Shown here piece after piece: positions 21,872 to 33,313 of a stretch of DNA of 64,000 nt. The stretch comes from Glaciozyma antarctica PI12 (lineage: Eukaryota; Basidiomycota; Microbotryomycetes; Kriegeriales; Camptobasidiaceae): NCBI GenBank assembly GCA_002917775.1, contig KZ627162.1, positions 84,961 to 148,960 on the forward strand. The letters run 5' to 3'. Position numbers and translations under genes: made by a program. Numbering within the stretch: the stretch's first letter is position 1; every line of letters begins with the position of its first letter. Below the pieces are notes generated by a model. The model was not told the DNA's origin. It worked only from the letters and a program-made list of their open reading frames with translations, and made no database searches.

Positions 21872-23471
21872 ATGGCTGCGAAGCACATCAGCTTCCCTCA
21901 CGACCTTCTGATCCAATACTACTCCCTCGAGGAACCCTTCGTGACCCAGGTGAGTCTCTCGCACGCACGTCACGGGCCGCTCACTCTCCACTGCCGTAAC
22001 CCCTGCACTGCCAGTCAGTGTCAGTCTTGTGGCACCTGTGGAGGAGACTATACAAGTCGCAGGTGGAGCGGAGAGCTGACACCCTCTCGCGTAGGCCGGA
22101 GAGACGATCCAAGGCGCCTTCCTCGCCTACAAGACCTGGGGCACTCCCGACCTCCCTGCGATCATCTACCCAACCTGGTACAGCGGTTCCATCGCCGACA
22201 ACGAGTTTGTTCTCTCCCCATCGGCACAGGAGCTCTCACTGAGGCCTTCGCGCAGATGGCTCATCTCCACGGAGCACAAGGGACTTGACCCGCGCAAGTA
22301 CTTTATCGTCGTCCCTGCGCTGATTGGAAATGGCCAGTCGATCTCTCCTAGTAACTGCTCTACTGGCGCTTCTATGTTCCCCGCAACGACGATGTTTGAC
22401 GTGCGTTCCGCTGCTCGCATTCGATTCGTGTCGCAACTCACGGAGTCTGCGTCGTGCAGAACGTCAAGGCGCAGCATGAGCTCGTTACGAAGCATTTGAG
22501 GATAAAGAGCGTATTCGCTGTTCTGGGATGGAGCATGGGCGCGGCTCAGACGTTCCAGTGGGCCGTTTCGTACCCCGCGATGGTGGAGCGAATCATTCCT
22601 TTCTGCGGCGCTGCACGAACGTACGCCCTTTCCATCGTTCTGTTTTACCTCGCTAACCGCCAGGTGAGAAACAGTGCGCACCACAACATCACCTTCCTCC
22701 GCTCGCTCGTCCTCGCGCTCTCTCTCGACCCCAAGTTCCAGGACGGCAACTACGCACCAGACGACCAGCCTCAAGCCGGCAAGCGAGCCTTTGCTGCGAT
22801 CTATTCGAGCTGGGGTACGTTGAATCTCCCTCGACCTTCCCGCCTTCGCTCGCTAAGCGAGGTCACCAGGATTCTCGCAAGCGTTCTACCGCGCCGAGTT
22901 ATTCAAAGAGCTGGGCTTCCCTACTCGCGAGGACTTCCTCACGGGATTCTGGGACGGCGTGTTCGCGCACAAGGACGCCAACAACCTTCTCGTGCGTTTC
23001 TTCCGTTCGATCTGCCTGCGAAGCTGACCCTCGTGATGAGACAGCATCTCCTCTCCACCTGGATCACTTCCGACATCGTACGTCCTCTCTCTCTCTTATC
23101 CTCATACGAAACTAACGAGCGACGCAGACTTGTACCCCCGACAGACCATTCTCGCACGACCCCGCCAAAGGCCGTTCCTCGCAAACCGACTACGAAGCCG
23201 CCCTCGCTTCCATTACCGCCCGAGCGCTCGTCATGCCCTGCAAGACGGACCTCTATTTCCCCGTCCGTTCCTCCTTCCTCTTCACGAGGCCGAACTGACG
23301 GATTGAGTGCAGCCGGAGGACAGCGAGATTGAGGTTGCGGCGATTGAGGGGGCGAAACTGGATGTGATCCCTTCGATTTGGGGCCACTTTGCGGGAGGGC
23401 CAGGGTTGAATAAGGTGGACGTCAAGTACTTGGATGAGGCGATTGGGGCGTTCTTTGAGGAGACCAAGTAG
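21872..23471 (+). CDS. Homoserine O-acetyltransferase-like alpha/beta hydrolase
   Basis: Alpha/beta-hydrolase-fold protein of the MET2/homoserine acetyltransferase-like group. ATG 21872 gives MAAKHISFPHDLLIQYYSLE. After an intron, GETIQGAFLAYKTWGTPDLP, IIYPTWYSG, NEWLISTEHKGLDPRKYFIV, PALIGNGQSISPSN and NVKAQHELVTKHL follow. The nucleophile elbow is VLGWSMGAAQTFQWAVSYP (GxSxG). Later come SSWGFSQAFYRAELF, MPCKTDLYFPPEDSEIE and a catalytic-His region PSIWGHFAGGPG. It ends FFEETK at 23471. The elbow GWSMGA differs from the GGSMGG of true Met2, so the substrate may not be homoserine. Introns total about eight. A 48-nt stretch at 22015-22062 could be an alternative exon. Confidence 0.85.
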
Positions 23472-24042
23472 GGAGAGTTGTGGAATGCAACGTCGTGGGC
23501 TTGTGACTGGATTTTTTTCCCTCTGCTCTTCAGCTCTGCTTTCTGCTCTCGATCCCGTAGGTTCGCAGGACAGGAGAGAATGAAGGAACAAGGCGCATTT
23601 ACGAACGCAAACTGACACCGCGCCTGGAACTTCGCTAGCGAGCGACGTTCGCCCGCTCTCCTCCTCCCACCTCCACCCACGCCGCTTGCGTATACGCTCT
23701 CCTGCTTCTCAACCACCCTCGCCTACCTCTTCGTCTCGCCTCGCGAACGTTCAAGATTTGGGATCAGCCAGCGGTCTCGAAGTGACGCGGCAGCGTGAGT
23801 GAGTTCCCCTTGGCCCTTAGGTTCAGCTTCTCCCGCTCGATATCGACCGAAGCCCCGCTCACGCCCGTTCGCAGTCGAACAGTCACAAGTCGACAGGTTC
23901 TCCTCCAGACTCTTCCCTGCGCAAGATCGTCCAGCCGCCACTCCACCGACCACGCACCCCCTCTCCTCCAGCAAGCAGCTCCTCCCACAGCCGCCGGCCC
24001 GTCGCCTACCAAGGACGATCAGTAAAAACCTCGCCAGACCCC
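23472..24042. other. Intergenic, upstream of DMA1
   Basis: 571 bp between two plus-strand genes. An AT-richer block with T7 near 23510 may mark the 3' end of the hydrolase gene. Nothing else is supported. Confidence 0.5.
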
Positions 24043-26154
24043 ATGGAGCTCCCTCGCCACCTCCAAAGCTCCTCCTCGAGCGCATCCTCCCACGCCTCAT
24101 CCCCAGCCGGAACTCCCCCAGGTTCTCACCTCCCCTCCCCTTCCACCCCCTCCCTCCCTTTCCCCCTCCCTCTCCCCGGCTCTCCCTCCGCCCCTACTCC
24201 GAACCGTTTCGGCCTCGCGCTCAACTTCATCCATCGTCGACCGCGCGGGCAATCGCTCAGCGCCAACGCACCTAGCACGAGTCCCGGGACGGCGCAACTG
24301 AGCCCACCTGTCTCGCCGGCGGGGGAGAACCCGCCTAGTCCGGGGGGAGAGCGGGAGAGAGGAGGGTATGGGTTCCCGGCGCTGAGGAGGCAGTTGAGCA
24401 AGAGGCCTAGCACAAGTAGTGGGAGTGGGTCGCCTGCGCCGGACGCAGCGAGGACGAGGATGAGCAGGAGCGCTTCTCAGCCTCCTGCTCCGTCTCCTCA
24501 GTTCGCAAGCGGATCAACGGCGCCTCAATCGACTCCCATCCTCGATGCTGTCCCTCCATCACTCTCCACTCCAACCCCTACGACCTCCTCCATCCCCCTC
24601 CCAACCCCCACCTCGACCGACCCCAGCACCCCCGCTCCGACGCACCGACTCCGCCTCGTCCCACACCTCGAATCCGCCCGTTCCCTCCACTTCGATCCCG
24701 TCGACCGCGACCTCACCTCCTTCGTTGTCCTGCGCGTCGGCCGCTTCACCGACCGCTCTCACCACCCCTCTCCCTCCGTCGACCCTCTCCGCATTGCTTT
24801 TAAATCCAAAGTTGTCTCGCGCGGACACGCAGAGGTCTGGTGCGACGAGGCGGGCAAGTTCTTCATTCGGGATACGAAGAGTAGCTCGGGGACGTTCTTG
24901 AACCATATTAGGTTGAGTGGACCGGGGGCGGAGAGTAGGCCGTTCCCGCTCAAGGATGGGGATGTGCTGCAGCTCGGAGTGGATTATCAGGGAGGGGCGG
25001 AGGAGATTTATCGGTGTGTCAAGATGAAGGTCGAGTTGAATAGAGGGTGGCAGCGAGGGATGAATAGCTTCAAGTGAGTTTCGTGCGTGCGAGCTGTTGG
25101 GAAGACGGGAGCTGATGGTGAGACTGTGCAGCACGAACGCGTTGGCGCAGCTACGAGCGTTGGGAGGAGGGATGATGCCGGACCCTGACCCTGCTGCTCC
25201 GGCGACAGCGTTAACGGCCACGGCAGTGGCGGCGAAACAGCATGCTGCTAAAGCTGCAGCGACGAGCGTGACAGACTGCTGTATCTGTGTGCCTTCCACG
25301 CTGCCTGCTTTCTGAAAGAATCGCAGCTGACCTTCGCACGCGCAGGTCTTTACCCAGTAACCGTATGCCAGGCTCTCTTCATCGCTCCCTGCTCGCACGT
25401 CACAGTGCGTTCCTCCCTCTCTCTTCATCTCCCTTCAACTCATCCCCCCACGCAGCACTACAAATGCATCCGGCCTCTCATCCTCCAAAACTACCCCGGA
25501 TTCTCCTGCCCGCTCTGCAGGACGTACGCCGACCTCGAAGCAGACGTCGAGATCGACGACCCTTGGGAGCCCATCCAGCCCGAGACGGTCGAAGAGGAGG
25601 CCGAAGAAGAATCGACCGACGTCCTCCCCTCAGACGACGATCCCCTACCCTCGATTCAACTCTCCGGCTCTCGACCCGCCTCTATCGCTCTAACAGGCGC
25701 AGACGGCACCTCCGTTCCATTCCCCATCGCTTCCCACCTCCGTCTCTCCCGCCCTTCCTCCCGCGCTCCCTCCCTTCATTCATCGGACGAACCCTCACAC
25801 CCTATCTCCATCCCCCTTTCCACCGTCGACTCCGAAGCCCTGTACGCCTCCTTAGCCGACGCCGCTACGCCACCGAATTCTACTTTCCTCTCCACGCTGG
25901 CCGATAACGACAGCTATGCGCGATATGCCAATCCGGTCGTTTCCCTCGATCAGGCTTTCGATCGATTCGCTTCGGGATCGGGGGGAGGGGTAGAGAGAGG
26001 GAGTGAGGGACCGAGTGTGGTATTGGCGAGGAGGGGGAGCGAGGAGGAGGGGCTGGCGAGAGCGAGTTTTGGGAGCGAGACGGAGGGGCCGAGGGAGGAG
26101 GAGGAGAAGGCGAAAGGCGAGGGAGGAGGTGGTGGAGGCGAGGGAGAGTGGTAG
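24043..26154 (+). CDS. DMA1: FHA-RING ubiquitin ligase, Dma1-like
   Basis: E3 ubiquitin ligase of the Dma1/Dma2/CHFR group acting in the spindle checkpoint and septation. ATG 24043 starts a long serine/proline-rich N-terminus. The FHA domain (roughly residues 220-330) shows LRVGRFTDRS, IAFKSKVVSRGHAEVW, FFIRDTKSSSGTFLNHIRLS and LKDGDVLQLGVDYQGGAEE, with the phosphothreonine-binding Arg, Ser and Asn positions. After introns at 25075, 25294 and 25403, the RING is CCICLYPVTVCQALF, CSHVTHYKCIRPLI and CPLCRTYADLEADVE. The tail is acidic and ends EGEW at 26154. FHA followed by RING in this order is diagnostic. Confidence 0.93.
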
Positions 26155-26421
26155 GACCGAGTCCAGGTCGCGGTGGTGCTGTGAGAGGGTTGTTGAGCAA
26201 GTAATTCGTTATGTGGATTGGTGTGGGATCTCGGAGAGAGCTGAGAGGTCGGCGCGGGCGAACTGGCAGCTGCGAAGCGCGGATTCGAGCTGGTGCGAAC
26301 TAAGCGAACGGACGAACGAACTCGAGTTGTCGAAACTCGCAACGGATGCAGTGCTACAGACTACATATATACCTCGTACAGCGTACCCTCATCAAGACAT
26401 CAAGCATCTGGCTCTGGCCCC

Positions 26422-28405
26422 TCACAACCTCGACCACCCCTCCTCCTCCGCCCTTCCCTCCCTCTCTACCTCCCTCCTCCTCTCCACCACCTCCCTATCC
26501 TCCTCCTCCTCCTCTTCCTCCTCCTCCTCCCCGCCCACAAGCCTCTCCCTCTCCCCCTTCCTCCTCCCCTTAATCCCCTCGCGCGCTTTCGCGATCCATT
26601 CCTCGCTCTGTCTCCCACCCTGCTGGAACAAAGCTCCTACATCCCCCACTAACGCTCCCAGATCCTTCCTCCCTCCTCCGATCGTCGCGGGCGAACTCTT
26701 TCGAGAGGAAAGGGAGAGCGTACGTTGGTGCGTCGGTCGGTGGGCAGTGGGATCCCCGAATGGGTCGAGCGAGATACTCTCCGGACGACGTTTGGGAGGA
26801 GGAGGGATGGGCTTACTCCCGAGCGTACGGGAGCGGCCGAGAGGGGGAGGAGGGGCGCTGTAGGACGTCGTCGCGTCATCGTCTGGTGAGGATTTCTTGC
26901 TGGGAGAGGCGTACGAGTAGGACGAGCCGCCGTTCGCAGCTGTCCCGATTGTGGTCGACGTGCCCGAGACGGAGGAACCACTTCGTTCCATCAGCCTGCT
27001 GCGCGGGACGTCGGATTCCAATGCGACGACGTGAGGGACGGGGGAGGGCGAGTTCCTGAGGCGAGTGGTAGGGCCGATGTGCGACGACGCGAAGAGCTTG
27101 CTGGAGGCGCCACGAGGTTTTGGTGCGATATCGGGAGTGGAGAGGGTGGAACGGTGGGAGGATGGGACGGTGTGTCGAGGATCCGATGATGGAGAGGACG
27201 GGAGGGGTGGTCGTGCTGGCCGAGGAGGAGCGGCGGACGGGAGGGCGTGGGACGGGGTGCTCGGATTTGATGGAGGGAGGGCGGGAGACCCGTGAGGGGT
27301 TGATCTGCTTCTCTTTCGTCGCTGGGCGTGGAGGGAGAGGGGGAGAGGCGATGGCGTGCTCGTTGTACGTGGAGGTCGGGTAGGAAGGGGAGGCGGAGGT
27401 GTTGGAGGGAGGGGGAGAGGCAGGGAGGGCGTAAGGTCCGGAAGCCTCGGATTTCTGGGACGGGAGGAGGGCGTTCGAAGAGAAGGCGCGGCCGCGGAAG
27501 GGGTTTGTGGAAGGCCGAGGGGGAGTGGGTTCGGGGTAGGCGGTCGAAGGAGGGGAGATGGGTCGACGTTTGGCTGGAGGTGGGGGTGCGGGACCGCGCG
27601 AGGATGGTGCAGTCGAGACAGTCGACGCTGATCGCAGCGTGTCGGTTGGAGAGAGGATGACTGGCGAGCTGAGCGGTGCCATCGCGGTTTTGATCGTCGC
27701 AGGAGAGTTGACCCTTCGGAACGGATTTGTCCAGGGGCTGCTCGCGGGCTTCGTGACGTTCTTGAGAGGCGCAGGGTCGGTTTGAATGAAGATGAGGTCC
27801 CGAGTGAGGTGCTTGTTCGTCTTCGAGTGCGAGTACAGGCGAAGCAGGGCTAGGAGGATGTGCGAAGGTGGAGATGGCGGTGCGGTAGGGACGCGGAAGA
27901 AGGCGAGGATCTGTAGGAATGCAGCGAGTTAGTCCTGGTTCTGTAGTAAGCTGGCTGTCGTACTGGAGAGGACGCTGAGGTGCGATGGGTACAATCATGC
28001 GCCAGCCTCTCCCACTTTCAGCAGCAGCTCGAGAGAGCCGCCGTGAAGCCTCCAGCAATTCATCACAGCACGCTGGCAGCACTGTCGCTTGGACAGCTGA
28101 GCTCCGCCTCCCTCAAGACAGCTGTAAGCCGCCTGTCCAGGACGCGAACACCCTCGGCCTTCCCCTCCCGTGCAGCCCAGGAGAAAGGAGCCACTCACAG
28201 CTTCCTCGACAGACTTATCCACCTCTCCTAGCCATCTTGCGAGCCAGTTCCACACCGCTGGTGCCTTCGTGGCTTCACCCTCCGTCCCCAAAGACACCAA
28301 GTCGCCAGCCGCGAGAAGAGGCGAGTAAGTCTCCCATTCGAGGGGGGAGAGGGCTGAAGGATGGAGAGCTGGTGGCCGTGGTTGTTGCAATCCAGTGCTG
28401 CTCAT
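26422..28405 (-). CDS. Proline/serine-rich protein of unknown function
   Basis: ATG 28405 opens MSSTGLQQPRPPALHPSALS, then EWETYSPLLAAGDLV, VWNWLARWLGEVDKSVEEA. An intron of about 285 nt leads to ILAFFRVPTAPPSPPSHI, LLRLYSHSKTNKHLTRDLIF and NPFRRVNSPATIKTAM. A long disordered region with proline runs (APPPPAKRRPISPP) follows. The C-terminal part has LGSKPIPPPPKRRPESISL, SLSSRKSSPATIGGGRKDL, QSEEWIAKAREGIKGRR and a run of about ten glutamates encoded by a CTC-repeat (about 26490-26540). The two halves are in different frames around 27180 (one-base offset) with no clear intron. The proline stretches suggest SH3/WW partners. I do not recognise the family. Confidence 0.6.
26486..26545. repeat. 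CTC/CCT trinucleotide-rich repeat inside a coding region
   Basis: Plus-strand CTCCTC/TTCCTC repeat. On the minus strand it encodes the glutamate run near the C-terminus of the proline-rich gene. Confidence 0.7.
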
Positions 28406-28531
28406 CGTGTGGGTAGTTCCCGCGATCCTGGAGAGCTGGTGGTGGGAGGAAGAGGAGCGAGAGTCGCGGCGAGTTCGGAGATGGTTCCTCTTCCTCCTCC
28501 CTCTCGCACCGCCTCAACTTTTGCAGCCAGG

Positions 28532-29479
28532 ATGCCTTCCAAAGCATCAGAACCAGGCTCAGAATCTGCTCCAGCACCCGCACGCCCAACCGGAAACCCC
28601 TTCCCCCTGGCCTCACGCCTCGCCACCTCCTCCTCCCCACGACTCCCCGCGACCGACAGCAGCGACTGGGAGCAGCACGCCTCCATCTCCGCCGCCCGCG
28701 CCCTCGCCGTCTCCAACCTCGAGCTTCTCACGCTCCGGCTCGAGTGGGTCGAGCGGCTGTGCGAGCCTGGCGTGCCGTTGAAGGACCTCAAGGAGGCGGC
28801 CAAGATCCTGGATCCCAGGTCGCACATGGAGCTGATCGAGGAACGCCATTCGCTCGAGCTTTGCCCTTACCCGCCGTGCAAGCGGAAGGCCGGCGTTCCC
28901 TACGCTCCAGAGGAGGAACAGAGCTTCAAGGTCTCGCTGCGGTCGAACGGGTTGTACGCGGCGGGAGGGAAGATGGGGAGCGCGTTTTGCTCCAAGCTAT
29001 GCGAAGCCAGGAGCGAATGGTTTCATGGAATGCTCGGGACGTCTCGAACAGAGCTGCTGGAGGACGTAGAGGCTCGTCGTCGAGCCGTCTCCTCCTCGAT
29101 CCCTTCCTCGACACCTCCTCCCCCTTCCACCCTCCCCACCCCTCCCCTACCAGCCTCACCCCCCAACACCGACCTCATCTCCTTCTTATCAATCCACGAA
29201 CGACCCACCCCTTCCTCCGCCCCCGCCGCTCCCACTCCATCCCTCTCCTTCGAGCGACCGCTCACGACACCCTCGTCCTCCCTCTCCCTCTCCCGCACTC
29301 GACCCGCCCGATCACCCCTCGCCAGCTCATCTGCATCAGCACTACTACCGTTCGACGGCGCGGGGATCAGCAAGACGGTGTTGCAGGCTTCGAGGACGCT
29401 TGGGGCCGAAAGGGGCGGAGGAGGGGGGAGAGGGGGTGGATGCAGAACGGGTGTCTGCAGAACGAGAGTGAGGAGGTGA
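28532..29479 (+). CDS. RTR1: RNA polymerase II CTD phosphatase, RTR1/RPAP2 family
   Basis: Removes Ser5 (and Tyr1) phosphate from the Pol II C-terminal domain at the initiation-to-elongation step, and shuttles Pol II. The zinc region is ELCPYPPCKRKAGVPY (C-x4-C), KVSLRSNGLYAAGGKMG and SAFCSKLCEARSEWFHGML (C-x3-C), preceded by helices LELLTLRLEWVERLCEPG and LKDLKEAAKILDPRSHMEL. A proline/serine-rich tail follows. ATG 28532 (MPSKASEPGSES) is chosen; in-frame upstream ATGs (28361, 28481) overlap or crowd the divergent neighbour. The frame ends at 29479, but the coil-like ESEEVRGWMEEALEVRRKM in another frame ends at 29538, so the true end may be there after an unseen intron. Confidence 0.82.
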   Translation: MPSKASEPGSESAPAPARPTGNPFPLASRLATSSSPRLPATDSSDWEQHASISAARALAVSNLELLTLRLEWVERLCEPGVPLKDLKEAAKILDPRSHMELIEERHSLELCPYPPCKRKAGVPYAPEEEQSFKVSLRSNGLYAAGGKMGSAFCSKLCEARSEWFHGMLGTSRTELLEDVEARRRAVSSSIPSSTPPPPSTLPTPPLPASPPNTDLISFLSIHERPTPSSAPAAPTPSLSFERPLTTPSSSLSLSRTRPARSPLASSSASALLPFDGAGISKTVLQASRTLGAERGGGGGRGGGCRTGVCRTRVRR

Positions 29480-29821
29480 GAGGCTGGATGGAGGAGGCGC
29501 TGGAGGTGAGAAGGAAGATGGAGGAGGGGGAACTGTGAATGCGATGCGATGTTGTAGGATCGGATGAGAGCGTGACCGTTGCGGCGTGTGGATGGTACTG
29601 CTTCGTAGATGATTACAGTGTGTTGAGCTCCCTGCGGGCGCTAGGGGGAGGAATCCTGCTTGCGTTCGAAGATACTCTGCGGAGCTCCGCGGAAGTCAAG
29701 GAGCGCGAGGTTTGACTTCTCCCTTGTCTGCTTCCACCTCTCACAGCAGCGCTCTCACGCCAGTAAGCTCTCCACACGCCCACAGGCCTGGCTGCGCTGA
29801 CCCTGTCCCTCCTCTCCAGAC
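29480..29821. other. Spacer with presumed first exon of F-box paralogue B
   Basis: A donor at 29764 (CGCCA|GTAAGC) and acceptor near 29819 define an intron clearly like the first intron of paralogue A (GTAAGT/C..TCCACACGC). No in-frame ATG is seen upstream. Confidence 0.45.
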
Positions 29822-31007
29822 GTGGCCTCGTCGGCACCCTCGCTTTCATCCCTGCCGCTCGAGATCAAGCTCTACATCGTCAAGGTCGCCTGCGAAGGCT
29901 TTTACGGCTTCCCAATCCTAGCGTTCAGCACTATTCAAAGGCTCGCTCTTGTGAACAGGGAATTCGCCGCCTTGGCCCAGCAGGAGATTTGGAGGGTGCG
30001 GCCGTCTACTGGCCGATCCTAAGGTGGCAATACTGACCTGTTTGTACTTGCAGAGCGTCGACCTCGATCGCCGCACGCCTTCTCAGCTGGTCAGATTCGC
30101 TACCGAGATCGTCCCCCGCCACGCCGACTCCGTCTCCTCGATCCGCCTTCCCGAACGCGTCCTTTCAAACCAGTCCGAATCCCCTTCCCAACTCGCCGTT
30201 TATGGATCGACTCCCCTGCGACCTTCCAAAGAGCTCCGTCGCCTTTTGGCGGAAGTCATTCTGAGGCTTCCAAATCTCCGTCGAGTGGAGCTCACGTTCG
30301 ATACGTCCGGCATGGAGGGGACTTTGGCGCGTGCGGTGAAGAGCGCGTCGAACAGGATCGTCGATTTGGCGGTACACGAACTGGGTTGGACCCCGGTCGA
30401 CGAAGTCTCCCACTTCCTCGCCGCCTCCTCCTCTCTCCGACGCTTGGAGGTCGATTTCAGCGATTACGAGTTCTCGGGCTCACCCGAACTTTTTGCTGAA
30501 ACGCTAGGATCTCTCGGAAGCCTCCAGTCGCTCAACCTCAGCGGATTCGTCGACCCATTCTTCGACGCCTTCGCAGCGCAGGCGGACTGGCCGGCGGGTC
30601 TATCGGTCCTCGAGCTCACAGTCGAGCCTTGTGACGTTTCTGAGCTCCCCGAGCACGTTCCACTCGACTCCCTCCTCCCCTTCCTCGCCCGCCTCGCTCC
30701 CACCCTAACGTCCTTCTCGACCAACCGACCTTTCCCTTCCTCCGTCGACCTCTCCTCCCTCTACCTTCCCCACATCCACATCCTCCACCTCGATTACTGC
30801 CCCAACGTCTCCTACGAATCGGTCGCCGACCTCCTCCACCGGCACCGCGGAACGCTCCAGGATTTTGCAATCTCGGTCGACCGCGAGTTCGATAGGAGTC
30901 GTCCTCAGGCGTTTGGCGAGAGCTACGGAGTCGCTGTTCGCGTTGAGCTGGAGGAGGAGAAATATGACGTTTACGATTGGGATGGAAGGAGTGCGTATGG
31001 TGATTAG
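29822..31007 (+). CDS. F-box/leucine-rich protein, paralogue B (start unclear)
   Basis: F-box SSLPLEIKLYIVKVACEGF and IQRLALVNREFAALAQQEIW, spliced (intron about 29999-30053) to SVDLDRRTPSQLVRFATEIV. Leucine-rich repeats follow (LPNLRRVELTFDTSGMEG, SSSLRRLEVDFSDYEFSGSP, LGSLQSLNLSG, FVDPFFDAFAAQADWP, LPHIHILHLDYCPNVSYES). It ends near YDWDGRSAYGD at 31007. It shares nearly every block with paralogue A but has a shorter acidic tail. The exon begins ACGTGGCC, where paralogue A completes an ATG, so the start codon may be lost or lie elsewhere. The listed start is only the first confidently coding position. SCF substrate-receptor role by family. Confidence 0.68.
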
Positions 31008-31729
31008 GATTGAGGGTGGGTCGAAGAATGGGGTGGCGAATGCCTTGCGCGGGAGGACGATGTGGGGAGGAGGGAGGCGAGCTACGAGGAGGGGGAAGGG
31101 AATTGTTAGGAGAAGGCGGAGGAGGATAGCGAACTAGCGGACGTCACGGACGTGCTCTGCGAAACGATACTTTTCTGCCTGCCAGCCCATCGCTACTCGC
31201 TCAGTTATTCAAGCTCTCGGATTCTCTATCACGCTCTAATACTTGCCTCTCCTCCGATCCACCCACGGCGTAACCCGTCGCGGCCAAGATCCTCGACTCG
31301 CGTCGTTCGCTACTCCCGTCCCTCTCCTCCTTCAAGACTTCTCCCCTCTCCTTTCCCAAAACTTCTCCTCCACATGCCGCACTGCGGACCTTGGCCACGG
31401 GCTTTCGAACGCGCTCGCGGGCATTCCACCGGCGAGCGCGACGACCCACTCATCTTTACGGCGGCTTCGCAAGGTCGCGACCGAGCACCTCTGCTTCGCA
31501 CTTCCAGGTTTTCCCTTCTCCGATCGCTCGTTCAAGCAAGTCATCTCGTCGTTGAAGCCTCTCCCCTCCGTCATCGTTCAACAGCCTCACTGCAACGAGC
31601 AGTTCCTTCCACGCACAGCCCTCATCTCTCTCCCACAACCAGCAACACCCAAAAATCGAACTTCATGAGACCCGCCTTGCATTGCGTACAAGCCGAGCGA
31701 AACCTCTCCCCTTGATCAACAAACGCCGA
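31008..31729. other. Intergenic between F-box paralogue B and uL16
   Basis: 722 bp with overlapping open frames (31152-31715, 31243-31668) of arginine/serine/proline-rich composition. No domain is recognised and the frames look like GC shadows. Both neighbouring genes end here. Confidence 0.5.
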
Positions 31730-33072
31730 TCAAGCGCTGCCGGCGTTGACAGCGGCGACGCGGTCGAGCGCACGAAGGTTCTCCTCGAGGTTTCCGTGAG
31801 GAGTGAGGAACTGAAGGTAGCATCCTGTGTTCCATCTGAGAGTTAGAAGGGAGGGAGGAAGGGAGAAGAGGAGAAGGGACGAACCATCCTGGACAACGAG
31901 TCCTCCATCGCGCTGGGCGAGGTACTCGGGGCGGGTGAGGGAGGTGAATCCCCACTTCTTGGAAACGATGATCTTCTGGCGTCCGGGGAACTGTTCGGGT
32001 GCGAGAGTGAGTGAGCGCCTTCGAGAGCCGAGAGAGGAAGGGAGAGGGAACGCACCTTGTACTGGGCGCGACGGAAAGCCTCCATGACGACAGCCTTGTT
32101 CGAGTCCTTGCAACGAATGGAGAGGATGATCTGTCCAATGTTGATACGGGCGACCTTTCCGATGGCACTTCCCCAAGCACCACGCATTCCAGACGACAAC
32201 CTATCGGCTCCAGCGCACGAGAGCGTCTTGTGGGCGCGGATGACGTGGTGGGGGTGGGCGCGGACGCGGAGATGGAACGAGTCCTTGCCGGAGGTCTTGA
32301 CGACGTACTTGTTGGCGCAAATACGGGCGGCCTCGAGGGCCTCGGACGAGAGCTGCTCGAGCTCGTTGGAGACGAGGTGGCAGCTGCGGACGGCGGGAGG
32401 GGTTAGCTGGGAAGGTGGGGCGAGTAGGGCGGGCGGGGCGCACCAGAAGGGGGAAGTCGTCGACGGAAGCCTTCTTGCGTCCGAGATCGAAGATGCTGAG
32501 GAAGCAAGTCGAGTCAGCTACCAGCTCGTTTCGGGTCCGATAACCGTCGGCGTTCAGCGTGTCGTAGGGGTATGTGGGGAGTGCATTGAGCGCAATGGCG
32601 TAGGCGTTGCGTAGGGAGATGGAGGGGGCCGGCGGGTTGGAGTGGAGGCAGGTCGCGACTTACCGAATCTTGGGGTCGGGGACACCACGGTTGTATCGAC
32701 TCTTGGGGAAAGGCTTGTTCTTGCAATACCTGTAGCAGCGGGCAGGACGGCGACCCCTGCAAGAGAGAAACGAGAGACTTTGGTCAGCACCACTGCTCTC
32801 CGAAACGCTGACTCCCCACTTGTCCCCTCGTCCCAACAGCCAGCACCTCCCCCTCCAGGCCGTTCGACTCCAAACTGGCAGTACACGCAGGTACATCCCT
32901 CCCCATCCAGCCCTCCCCTCGGCGTCCCCTCCTCCTCCAACGGCCGACCAGCAGGATTTTCGCCACTTGTCGAAATTCGGAGAGGCGTTGGGAGGGCTGG
33001 GGCGGCGGGACTGGCGCAGGGGGAAGGGTGCAGAGGGCACCAGGGAGTAGGGCAGGAACCAACGGCGGACAT
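31730..33072 (-). CDS. RPL10: 60S ribosomal protein uL16 (L10)
   Basis: Large-subunit protein needed for the peptidyl-transferase region and subunit joining. Coding blocks are [138 protein letters not shown] and [20 protein letters not shown]. It ends VAAVNAGSA at 31730. The second coding exon starts G-GGT-CGC, so exon 1 must supply AT. The only good site is AT|GTCCGC at 33071-33070, splitting the start codon by a 309-nt intron. This is inferred. Confidence 0.93.
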
Positions 33073-33313
33073 TTTTAACTGTTTCTTGAGGTAGGAACGG
33101 GGGGTGGAAGCGAAAGCCCTCAGGGCGAGTCTCCGAGGAAGTTGCTTCGAGGCTGCTACCTTCTTTATAGCAGCGTTTCTAGGTCATCCATCCTCTCTCT
33201 CCGGGAAGCTGACTCGAGTCTCGACACACCGAACAGAGGAACAGCGAGCAAGCAAACGTTCTCGAAGTAGAGCAGCAATGCGACGCTCGGGAATCAAAGG
33301 GCGATTGCAAGCT

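Noticed and set aside
26003-26863. 286-codon open frame on the plus strand
   Set aside because: Lies antisense to the proline-rich gene and across the DMA1 end; its serine run is the shadow of the glutamate-coding repeat.
31152-31715. 187-codon open frame after F-box paralogue B
   Set aside because: Several overlapping frames of equal quality, arginine/proline-rich, no recognisable motif.
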